A stretch of 5,135 bases of DNA from a bacterium (GCA_021804315.1 JAJZHX010000043.1:1-5135), one strand, 5' to 3'. Shown: positions 1 through 5,135, numbered from the stretch's first letter. Notes: a model not told the origin generated them from the letters alone. Made by a program: numbers and translations.

Positions 1-1
1 T

Positions 2-1030
2 TTAATTATTGCCGGTGGTTCTGGTACTAGATTATGGCCTTTATCTACTCCAACTTACCCTAAACATTTATTAAAAGTTAATGGTAATAAATCATCATTA
101 TTACAAAATACCTATAAAAGAGCCAAACTTTTAAGTGATAAGATTTATGTTGTAACTGAAAAAAGTCATAGTCATTTTGTTCAAAAACAATTACCTAGAT
201 TAGATAAAAATAAATTTATTATTGAACCTTCCAGAAAAGGGACAGCAAATTGTATAGTTTTAGCTTTAACAAAAATTGAACAAGCTGGTCAAGACCCAGA
301 TGAGCCAATTGCGATATTAGCTGCTGATCATCATATTGACGACATGACTAGCTTTAAACAAGTTTTTTTAGATGCTGAAAAAATATCTCAAGAACTAAAA
401 AAAATAGTTTTAGTTGGTATTAAGCCAACTTATGCGGCTACTGGATTTGGTTATATAAAACTAGGATCATCTAAAAAAATAAACCAGAAGACAACTAATC
501 AAGTTTATAGAGTTGATAGTTTTAAAGAAAAACCTAAACTTGAATTAGCTAAAAAATACTTTAATTCTGAACAGTATTTATGGAATGGTGGTTACTTTAT
601 AGGTTCAATTAATACTTTTAAAGAAAACTTTCAAAATTATAACCCTGATTTATTAAAGACATATCGTTTGCTGACTGATAATCAAAAAAATAAAAAAATT
701 TATCAGTCTTTAGACAACAATTCAATTGACTATGCTTTAATAGAAAAAATTAAAGATTTGTATGTTGTTCCGGCTGGTTTCAATTGGTTGGATTTAGGAT
801 CTTTTAGAGATCTAGCTATGTTAATCAAAGAACCACTTTCAGATAATAATTATTTATCTGGCAATATTGTCCTTGAGGGTGTTAAAGACTCTTATATTCA
901 TAATTATCAAAAAAAACCTTTAGTTGTCATTGGTCTAAATGATGTAGTCGTTATTAATACAAAAAATGGACTTTTGATAACAAAAAAGGAATTGTCTCAA
1001 AAGGTCGGAGAGATTAGTAAAAAGCTCTAA
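2..1030 (+). CDS. manC: Mannose-1-phosphate guanylyltransferase (GDP-mannose pyrophosphorylase), 5'-partial
   Basis: Catalyses mannose-1-phosphate + GTP to GDP-mannose + PPi in the cytoplasm, supplying mannosyl donors for glycans. The frame is already open at base 2 and runs 342 codons to TAA. Only a few N-terminal residues can be missing, because the nucleotidyltransferase P-loop GGSGTRLWPLS lies at visible residues 5-15. Other family signatures follow in order: YPKHLLK (usual YPKQFL), EPSRKGTAN, AADHHID (usual PSDHVI), GFGYIKLG, FKEKP, WNGGYFIG (usual WNSGIF) and NWLDLGSF (usual WSDVGSW). The last 60 residues fit the short beta-helix tail. Length matches the stand-alone GMP form of about 350 residues, without the fused isomerase domain of long ManC proteins. 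The internal ATG at 344 is not the start, since catalytic motifs lie upstream. Composition is AT-rich like the HAD gene at 4290. The stop overlaps the pseudogene on the other strand by 4 bp. Confidence 0.93.
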   Translation, partial: LIIAGGSGTRLWPLSTPTYPKHLLKVNGNKSSLLQNTYKRAKLLSDKIYVVTEKSHSHFVQKQLPRLDKNKFIIEPSRKGTANCIVLALTKIEQAGQDPDEPIAILAADHHIDDMTSFKQVFLDAEKISQELKKIVLVGIKPTYAATGFGYIKLGSSKKINQKTTNQVYRVDSFKEKPKLELAKKYFNSEQYLWNGGYFIGSINTFKENFQNYNPDLLKTYRLLTDNQKNKKIYQSLDNNSIDYALIEKIKDLYVVPAGFNWLDLGSFRDLAMLIKEPLSDNNYLSGNIVLEGVKDSYIHNYQKKPLVVIGLNDVVVINTKNGLLITKKELSQKVGEISKKL

Positions 1031-1785
1031 AAAACATACACATTACTAAGAAAATAAACCACTAGGATTATTTCTACAACAAACAGAACCAGTAATAAAA
1101 AATATAAATAATTGTAAAATTTTTTATTTAAGGTAGTTAAAAAGAAAATAACGCCAGGAATTAAGATTAAAAAAAATCTATTCATGGAGCTAATTGATCC
1201 CGTGCTGATCGGTAAAATTAAAGCTACAAACGAATAAACACCCAACCATAGTTTTTGTGTTTAATAGACTATATAATAATAAATAATATAGCTAAAACAG
1301 CTAGCATGTCTGTTAGATTGATTAGATAAGAAGCATGAGAGCCAAAGAGAATTTAGGATCAAAGATTTTAGCGAAATCATTGTTTCAAATGCTTTTAAAT
1401 TATTAAAAAAAGAGCTACTGTTACGTCTCCAAGCTTTTTGATCGGTAGAAAAAAAGGCTTTAAATCTAAGTTGGAGATAAAGCATATAATACAAAAGACC
1501 CTAAACACCCAATAGACCTAAACCGATAATTTTTAAAAGATGTTTCTTAATCATATCAACTGATTTTAATCTAAAAACTTTTTCTTGTTCGATATAAATA
1601 AAAACTAGTCTGACTACGGCGACTACACCAGTAATAATTGTAGCGGATGCTACGTTGGCCGATAAAGCCATGCAACGGAAAATGTATATGATTCTTGATA
1701 TCACAAATGCGTTCACCTACAAGTTGATGAAAATTTCCAAACGAGGACAGAGTACAATGTCACATATACTTCACACCAAAAATAA
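1027..1785 (-). pseudogene. Decayed C-terminal half of a PIG-V-like (GPI mannosyltransferase-type) membrane mannosyltransferase
   Basis: Translating the minus strand piecewise gives an ordered PIG-V-like C-terminal half. Pieces are: ALSANVASATIITGVVAVV (usual LASATR-GV, about 1620-1677); then GLLYYMLYLQLRFKAFFSTD and QKAWRRN (about 1430-1500, usual LGL-YMYYLY..G-PLAFF..Q..W-R); then in another frame YLINLTDMLAVLAILFIII (about 1272-1330); then SFVALILPISTG and SSMNRFFLILIPG followed by hydrophobic segments (about 1070-1240, usual P--TGT--SMPRYVL--FP). Lesions are TAG at 1501-1503, TAG at 1269-1271, one frame change between about 1335 and 1430, and another near 1245. A faint FGVKY remnant near 1770-1781 may be the FGAVYTESLF region. 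The N-terminal half is absent and the next gene ends at 1804. An intact protein would be a multi-pass mannosyltransferase using lipid-linked mannose, which suits the GDP-mannose genes nearby. The family call rests on motif memory, not a search. Confidence 0.72.
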
Positions 1786-1803
1786 GTAAGAATCTAGCAA
1801 ATA

Positions 1804-2754
1804 TTAAGCGTTAAGCTTTTTTGGCACCACTAGGGCACGAGCCGAGTAGCTATGGTGAACATAAGACTTGCCAAGGATACCAAGGAGAAGCTTGCCACTG
1901 TCAACAATGCAGACGCGCGAAACATAGTCGTTGATTGGAGCCTGATCAAAGCGTCTAAAGTAAGACCTATGAAAACGGGTATTAGGATTGTTTAATTCAC
2001 CAGTTACTTGAAGATTATTAATTTGTGCTAGGGCTTCAGTGTTAGTAGCAGTTTGCAGTTGAGTTGCTACAGTATCTTGATTTTTATTCTTCATCCAGTT
2101 AGTTTGGTCGCTCGTAGAACCTTTTGGCACATTATAGTGACGCGGCGCAAAAGCAATACGATAACCTTTACCAGTAATTACAGGGCTTTTCTTATCGTTA
2201 TAAGCCTCTAGTCGAATCTGTGGGCTTTTATAGTCTGTGATGATCTTTGCTTGTAGATCTTCGGCAATAGCTTGTTCATCAGTAGTAGTCAGGCCATCAG
2301 GGATAATAACGATATCAAAGCCAACTTCTGGGCTATCTGTTTCTGGGTTGGCAGTGAAGTAATCTGCCTCTATTTGAAGTTCTGTAATAATGGAAGGGTC
2401 AGAGACTAAGGCCTCAACTTCAGCTCGGATGATGGCTCGATCGATAGCTTTAAGCTGTTCGGGTTTCTTTTCGCCCTGTACTTTTGCTCGCTCACCGTTG
2501 GTAATATCAAGCAAAGTGTTGTAGGTTTTGAGAGCTGTATCTAGGGTAGCGAGTAGGCCCTCTGAGATGATAATTGGAGTTTCAGGAGTTGTAGTGTCGG
2601 TTTCAGACTGTGCACCTTCTAGAGCGAGAGAGCCAGCAAGCGACGTAGTTCCCATAAAGCGAGAGACATACTCTGCATCTAAAGCAATTCGATCTGCTTC
2701 TGGAACTTTGTTCCTTACGGCTACCATTATATCTAAAGCTTCGGTTTGATCCAT
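1804..2754 (-). CDS. Putative diversity-generating-retroelement variable protein with C-terminal C-type-lectin-like domain
   Basis: This is an intact gene of 316 codons. The ATG at 2752-2754 is chosen because GGAG lies 9 nt upstream and an extended -10 further up. No signal peptide or membrane segment is visible. Residues 1-50 are Ala/Thr-rich. Residues 50-140 look helical and charged. About 140-200 is a mixed alpha/beta part containing GFDIVIIPDG. From about 195 the pattern GYRIAFAPRHYNVPKGSTSD, then QTNWM, then TRFHRSYFRRFD, then DSGKL, then YSARALVVPKK resembles the lectin-fold tails of retroelement-diversified proteins in Patescibacteria, as I recall them. In residues 274-303 (bases 1846-1935), 27 of 30 codons end in C or T, as expected where AAY template codons are mutated to NNY. 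No reverse transcriptase or template repeat is in the window. GC content is near 50% in parts, against under 30% in parts of the flanking metabolic genes, suggesting transfer. Alternatives are a phage structural protein or an unrelated hypothetical protein. Confidence 0.55.
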   Translation of the reverse strand: MDQTEALDIMVAVRNKVPEADRIALDAEYVSRFMGTTSLAGSLALEGAQSETDTTTPETPIIISEGLLATLDTALKTYNTLLDITNGERAKVQGEKKPEQLKAIDRAIIRAEVEALVSDPSIITELQIEADYFTANPETDSPEVGFDIVIIPDGLTTTDEQAIAEDLQAKIITDYKSPQIRLEAYNDKKSPVITGKGYRIAFAPRHYNVPKGSTSDQTNWMKNKNQDTVATQLQTATNTEALAQINNLQVTGELNNPNTRFHRSYFRRFDQAPINDYVSRVCIVDSGKLLLGILGKSYVHHSYSARALVVPKKLNA

Positions 2755-2763
2755 CGGTGATTA

Positions 2764-2767
2764 CTCC
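2764..2767 (-). promoter_or_regulatory. Shine-Dalgarno site of the 1804-2754 gene
   Basis: GGAG on the minus strand lies 9 nt before the ATG at 2752-2754. It is one of the few clear Shine-Dalgarno matches in this window. The HAD gene at 4290 and the Replic_Relax remnant at 3750 have none, so this gene's translation signal is unlike theirs. It also fixes the start against the overlapping frames. Confidence 0.65.
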
Positions 2768-2789
2768 AGGCATACTTAATTTCACAAAT

Positions 2790-2798
2790 ATTATAACA
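2790..2798 (-). promoter_or_regulatory. Extended -10 promoter element for the 1804-2754 gene
   Basis: Read on the minus strand this is TGTTATAAT, a perfect TATAAT box (2790-2795) with the TGn extension. No good -35 lies at the right distance, which is normal for extended -10 promoters. Transcription would begin near 2783, giving a leader of about 30 nt that contains the GGAG site. The motif sits just downstream of the hairpin region at 2817-2887. Confidence 0.5.
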
Positions 2799-2816
2799 CG
2801 CCTTAAGATTTACCGC

Positions 2817-2838
2817 CAGTGGTGAACGGAAACCACTG
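2817..2838. repeat. Inverted repeat, 7-bp stem with 8-nt loop
   Basis: CAGTGGT (2817-2823) and ACCACTG (2832-2838) pair perfectly around GAACGGAA. It lies about 20 bp upstream of the -10 box of the 1804-2754 gene, in a GC-rich patch. It could be an operator or an element-end structure. It is not a classical terminator, as no T-run follows on either strand. Confidence 0.5.
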
Positions 2839-2846
2839 TTCCAGAT

Positions 2847-2887
2847 GTACGACGGTGTGACTCTCCACACTAACGGGCGGAGAGTAC
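2847..2887. repeat. Two mutually exclusive hairpins in a GTAC-bounded segment
   Basis: ACTCTCC (2860-2866) pairs with GGAGAGT (2879-2885), giving a 7-bp stem and 12-nt loop. Alternatively GTGTG (2855-2859) pairs with CACAC (2866-2870), giving a 5-bp stem and 6-nt loop that uses bases from the first stem's left arm and loop. The segment begins (2847-2850) and ends (2884-2887) with GTAC. It lies between the stop of the Replic_Relax pseudogene and the promoter of the 1804-2754 gene. Function is unknown: a recombination or nicking site, or a regulatory structure, would fit. Confidence 0.45.
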
Positions 2888-2897
2888 GATTAATTAG

Positions 2898-3750
2898 CTA
2901 CAGACCAAACTGTAATCTTTCTTCTTCCCATATATCTGTAGCAATAACATGCTTTTGTAGTTGCTCGGTAGTAGTAAACCTAATATGAATATCCTTTGGT
3001 ATGTCTTCTATTTCATAGTAAGTATCTAGAAGTAACTTCTTAACTCTACGTTTGGCATAAATAAGATCATTTAGATTAGGGCAAACCAACAGAATGATAG
3101 GCTGGGGGGGCTCTTCACCTCCCCATTTATTATTGTCTAGGTAGGCGACGTAAGCTTTTAAGCGACGTTTTAGCCTATAGCGAGGCAAGGGGTGCTATCA
3201 AAAATCTCTAGCAGGTAATTGGCGATTGCTTTTTCGTCTTTGCTCTTAACAATACATAAGTTGGGTCTAAGTACTTCGTGTTTGGCAAGAAAATGATGTT
3301 CATTGTCAGGATCAATATAATCAGCTTTGGTTATGAGGTGTAATGGAGTTTAGTTTTACTGTTGCTGGCATTTGCTTCCTCAAGCTTTATACAACAATCT
3401 ACTACTAGCATAAGCGATCAATAAAGGTATGGCTGCGCTTACTATCCTTATAGCGTTTACGTACTTCATCTGGTGGATAGAACGGAGCTATTGTCCCATC
3501 TAACTGTTTTTAGATATCTAACTCCACTAATTTCAACGTAATAAATAGCGGGCTTAGATTTCTCCATAAAGTCCATAGAGTAGATCCACTCAACATAATT
3601 TTTATCTCTTAAGTCCTTAAGCCAAGACAAAACTCGTCTTTTATCCTTATGACACATTAATTGCTGCAACTGTATTCTATTTAGAAATCTATATCTATAG
3701 AGTAGTTGTATTATGTCTTGTTGCTTAGTAGTTAGCTTAGGTAGTTTCAT
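2898..3750 (-). pseudogene. Replication-relaxation (Replic_Relax-type) protein, frameshifted pseudogene
   Basis: The first 80 or so residues from ATG 3750 are a clean winged-helix N-terminus: KLTTKQQDIIQLLYRYRFLN, then IQLQQLM, HKDKRRVLSWLKDL and PAIYYVEISGVRYLKT. This is the pattern of plasmid replication-relaxation proteins common in Patescibacteria. The rest is recoverable only by changing frame near 3501, 3415, 3338 and 3190. The pieces are, in order, APFYPPDEVRKRYKDSKRSH and TFID; LMLVVDCCIKLEEAN; KADYIDPDNEHHFLAKHEVL and RPNLCIV; then PRYRLKRRLKAYVAYLD through to the TAG at 2898-2900. Joined, they give about 283 residues with no large gap, close to the expected full length. The 3190 lesion sits at a C-run and fits a one-base loss. 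The family acts in replication of plasmid-like elements. Here it is almost certainly non-functional and marks an old mobile element. No Shine-Dalgarno precedes the start; the leader is the C-free tract. Confidence 0.8.
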
Positions 3751-3837
3751 TTAAATAGATATTTAGATTAATTAGTTATGTTAGTTAGATTTATAGTTAT
3801 TAGATTAGATATTAAGTTAAGATTATTAGTGTTAGTT
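3749..3837. other. 89-nt tract with no C on the + strand, rich in TTAG
   Basis: No C occurs on the + strand across this interval, so the minus-strand leader of the Replic_Relax remnant has no G. Between 3763 and 3843, TTAG occurs nine times (starts 3763, 3772, 3781, 3785, 3800, 3805, 3826, 3832, 3840), several as TTAGTTA or TTAGATTA. Spacing is irregular, so these are not strict iterons. It may be an unstructured leader that allows initiation without a Shine-Dalgarno, or an AT-rich unwinding region of a former replication origin. Confidence 0.45.
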
Positions 3838-4037
3838 CTTTAGTGATTGTTTGTTTTGTATTGACTAAGCTGTTTTTATTTATTGCCAAACCCCACCCAA
3901 TCCGTATATTTAAAAGATAGGTACTATAAATTATTGCATACTCTATCCATAAAACCATGAGAATATTGTCCTCGCCCATGGGGACAATGAGATAAAGCCT
4001 TAGACAACTACTAATAGATAGGGTTTATATTAGTTAT
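3838..4037. other. Intergenic stretch with no supported gene
   Basis: No coding frame here is convincing. It holds a C-rich run (about 3886-3904) and an inverted repeat at 3965-3988. On the + strand TTGCCA (3883-3888) and TATATT (3905-3910) are 16 bp apart, a possible but unproven promoter pointing toward the short broken ORF at 4038. Nothing else is recognisable. Confidence 0.4.
3965..3988. repeat. Inverted repeat ATTGTCC/GGACAAT with inner palindrome
   Basis: ATTGTCC (3965-3971) and GGACAAT (3982-3988) are perfect inverted arms separated by 10 nt. The palindrome CCCATGGG (3975-3982) overlaps the loop and the first base of the right arm. This dyad layout suits an operator or a cruciform-forming site. 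It lies upstream of the 4038 ORF remnant and about 215 bp from the Replic_Relax start. No T-run follows, so a terminator is unlikely. Confidence 0.4.
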
Positions 4038-4175
4038 ATGGTAAAGAAATCAACCAATAAGTAGCCGAAGCTTCCAAAGACTACTCCAGGGTTTGAGCAA
4101 GCAGTTAAACTGTTGGTTAATACACTACCTATTAGAAAGAAAGAGCTGGTGAAGCGAAACAAAAAGAAAGCTTAG
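4038..4175 (+). pseudogene. Small basic protein gene interrupted by TAG
   Basis: From ATG 4038 the frame reads MVKKSTNK, then TAG at 4062-4064, then PKLPKTTPGFEQAVKLLVNT and LPIRKKELVKRNKKKA, ending at TAG 4173-4175. That is 44 residues without the internal stop. The Lys-rich head, amphipathic FEQAVKLLV helix and Lys-rich tail look like a genuine small basic protein of the sort seen beside mobile or toxin-antitoxin genes. I cannot name a family. The TAG probably replaced a Lys (AAG) or Gln (CAG) codon. No Shine-Dalgarno precedes the ATG. Translation starting after the stop has not been excluded. Confidence 0.45.
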
Positions 4176-4220
4176 GCTAGCTCCCTACAACCAGGACTAG
4201 ATATAAGATATAAAGGCAGC

Positions 4221-4277
4221 AATTATTGGGTGCATAAAGTATATAAGTGCCTAAATTATTGGCATTATAATATATAA
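4221..4277. repeat. Imperfect direct duplication upstream of the HAD gene
   Basis: AATTATTGG occurs at 4221-4229 and 4254-4262. Each copy is followed by a similar GCAT..TATATAA stretch, making near-copies at 4221-4246 and 4254-4277. The second copy supplies the -10-like box of the gene at 4290. It may be a local promoter duplication or simply low-complexity AT-rich sequence. Confidence 0.3.
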
Positions 4278-4278
4278 T
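4266..4278 (+). promoter_or_regulatory. Likely -10 region for the HAD-IIB gene
   Basis: Two overlapping choices exist: TATAAT at 4266-4271 and again at 4273-4278. Neither has a good -35. Because the ATG is at 4290, either would give a very short leader or a leaderless mRNA, consistent with the missing Shine-Dalgarno. Confidence 0.35.
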
Positions 4279-4289
4279 AAATTTTATAA

Positions 4290-5045
4290 ATGAAAAAAAT
4301 TTTAGCTTTTGATATTGATGATACTTTGGCTGTTACCAAGTCACCGATTGATGATAGGATGGCTGAGGCTTTAATTAAGGTTGCTAAGAAATTTCAAATT
4401 TGCATTATTTCTGGTGGTAAGTTTGAGCAGTTTTTAAATCAAATTATTGATAGGCTAAACGTTGAAGAGAAATTTCTGACTCAATTTCATTTAATGCCAA
4501 CTTGTGGCACCCAATATTACACCTATTCTTTATTGAAAAAAAATTGGCAAAAAATATACAGTCAAGATTTGTCTCTTTCGCAACGAAAAAAAATTATATT
4601 AGAATTGGAAAAAGCCGCTAAGTCTTTAAATTATTGGCCTAAAAAAACTTATGGTGAGATTATTGAAGACCGAGGAACTCAAGTTACATATTCGGCTTTA
4701 GGACAAAATGCTCCAGCTGAATTGAAGTATAAATATGATCCAGATGGCACTAAAAGACTTGAAATAAAAAAAATATTGGATCAAAAGTTAGATCAATTAG
4801 AAGTAAGAATTGGCGGCACAACGTCAATCGACATTACTTTTTTAGGGATTGATAAAGCGTTTGGAATGAAAAAACTTATTGAAAGTTTAAAAATTAAACA
4901 AGAAGAAATATTATTTTTTGGTGATAAATTACAGCCTGGTGGTAATGATTATCCAGTTAAAGCTATGGGAATTGATTCTATAGAAGTTAATAACTGGCAG
5001 GAAACTGTTAATATACTTGAGACAATTAACGTACTAACTATTTAA
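4290..5045 (+). CDS. HAD-IIB phosphomannomutase-like enzyme (eukaryote-type PMM fold)
   Basis: Predicted to interconvert mannose-6-phosphate and mannose-1-phosphate, or act as a sugar phosphatase, in the cytoplasm; the first role would feed the guanylyltransferase at the window start. The 251 residues match PMM length. HAD motif I is FDIDDTL (D8 nucleophile, D10 acid/base), motif II is IISGG (S41), the conserved Lys is K189 in GIDKAFG, and motif IV is FFGDKLQPGGNDYP (D212), very close to PMM2's FGDKTMPGGND. IGGTTSIDI (174-182) matches PMM2's IGGQISFDV. The cap segment RGTQVTYSALGQ (128-139) aligns with PMM2's RNGMLNVSPIGR, so Q139 and K146 stand where PMM2 has the substrate-binding R134 and R141. 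Mutase activity is therefore less certain than the fold. A stop codon at 4287-4289 immediately precedes the ATG in frame, fixing the start. There is no Shine-Dalgarno. Confidence 0.82.
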   Translation: MKKILAFDIDDTLAVTKSPIDDRMAEALIKVAKKFQICIISGGKFEQFLNQIIDRLNVEEKFLTQFHLMPTCGTQYYTYSLLKKNWQKIYSQDLSLSQRKKIILELEKAAKSLNYWPKKTYGEIIEDRGTQVTYSALGQNAPAELKYKYDPDGTKRLEIKKILDQKLDQLEVRIGGTTSIDITFLGIDKAFGMKKLIESLKIKQEEILFFGDKLQPGGNDYPVKAMGIDSIEVNNWQETVNILETINVLTI

Positions 5046-5135
5046 ATACTGCTTAGGCGTTTGATAAATAATTGTATTATCTAAATATCTTTTAGGCCAA
5101 TGAAGTTGGTTGAGCTCATTAACAATAACCGGTGA
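5034..5135 (-). CDS. C-terminal end of an unidentified gene (5' part beyond window)
   Basis: The minus strand is open from the window edge for 33 codons (SPVIVNELNQLHWPKRYLDN then TIIYQTPKQYLNS) to TAG at 5034-5036. The composition is protein-like, with Lys/Asn/Tyr richness as in the flanking AT-rich genes. The frame ends 9 bp inside the last codons of the HAD gene, so the two genes overlap tail to tail by 12 bp. A glycan-related enzyme would suit the locus, but the fragment carries no motif I can identify. Confidence 0.55.
   Translation of the reverse strand, partial: SPVIVNELNQLHWPKRYLDNTIIYQTPKQYLNS

Noticed and set aside
1261..1494. 77-codon minus-strand frame as an independent gene
   Set aside because: Only its first part fits the PIG-V-like protein; the later part is in the wrong frame (the good frame reads ASYLINLTDMLAVLAILF). 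It is a piece of the pseudogene.
1804..1820. Short hairpin AAGC-GTTAA-GCTT with a following T-run on the + strand as a terminator
   Set aside because: The stem is only 4 bp, lies inside the end of the minus-strand gene, and no + strand gene runs into it.
2528..2749. Open frame of 73 codons on the + strand
   Set aside because: It lies wholly antisense to the 1804-2754 gene, is Ser/Arg/Val-rich as expected for a shadow frame, and has no start signal.
2603..2785. Alternative minus-strand frame of 60 codons starting upstream of ATG 2754
   Set aside because: Its product is Ser/Arg/Cys-rich nonsense, and the GGAG at 2764-2767 is better placed for the ATG at 2752-2754 of the long frame.
2806..2890. 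Template repeat of a DGR or an integron attC site
   Set aside because: It shares only short words with the variable region (ACAGTGG, GTTCACCA) at different spacing and shows no AAC/AAT enrichment. It lacks the attC core sequences.
3812..3979. Minus-strand frame of 55 residues starting MGEDNILMVLWIEYA
   Set aside because: It has no Shine-Dalgarno, its end runs into the low-complexity TTAG tract, and it shows no recognisable motif. It is not the missing N-terminus of the mannosyltransferase.
1..5135. CRISPR array, tRNA, rRNA, transposase or integrase
   Set aside because: I saw no regular spacer-repeat pattern, no cloverleaf or rRNA core motif, and no transposase or recombinase motif in any frame I examined.

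Overview
The window is AT-rich and densely packed. It looks like a chromosomal segment of an ultrasmall bacterium of the Candidate Phyla Radiation (Patescibacteria, a lineage such as Saccharibacteria or Parcubacteria). This rests on family resemblance: an AT-rich GDP-mannose gene set, a HAD-type (eukaryote-like) phosphomannomutase, a PIG-V-like mannosyltransferase remnant, a Replic_Relax-type gene, and some starts without a Shine-Dalgarno sequence. It is an inference, because no rRNA or taxonomic marker is present.

Layout. Positions 2-1030 (+) hold almost all of a mannose-1-phosphate guanylyltransferase, missing only its first few residues. Tail to tail with it, 1027 to about 1785 (-) holds the decayed C-terminal half of a PIG-V-like membrane mannosyltransferase, with two in-frame stops and at least two frame changes. 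At 1804-2754 (-) lies an intact, clearly more GC-rich gene of 316 codons with its own Shine-Dalgarno and extended -10 box. Its C-terminus looks like a C-type-lectin-fold variable protein of a diversity-generating retroelement. Positions 2806-2890 hold GC-rich hairpins. Positions 2898-3750 (-) hold a replication-relaxation (Replic_Relax) pseudogene broken by about four frameshifts. Positions 3751-4289 are mostly non-coding: an 89-nt tract without C, an inverted repeat, a short ORF interrupted by TAG, and a small promoter-like duplication. Positions 4290-5045 (+) hold the HAD-IIB phosphomannomutase-like enzyme. The window ends in the C-terminal 33 codons of an unidentified gene on the minus strand, overlapping the preceding gene tail to tail.

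How it fits together. The two outer enzymes fit consecutive steps, mannose-6-P to mannose-1-P to GDP-mannose. The dead mannosyltransferase would have used mannose downstream, so this was probably a mannose-glycan locus. The middle part (about 1800-4200) looks like the scar of a plasmid-like or integrative element. Its replication-type gene is dead, while the putative variable-protein gene stays open. The contrast between clean frames in the flanking genes and broken ones in the middle argues for genuine decay rather than sequencing error.
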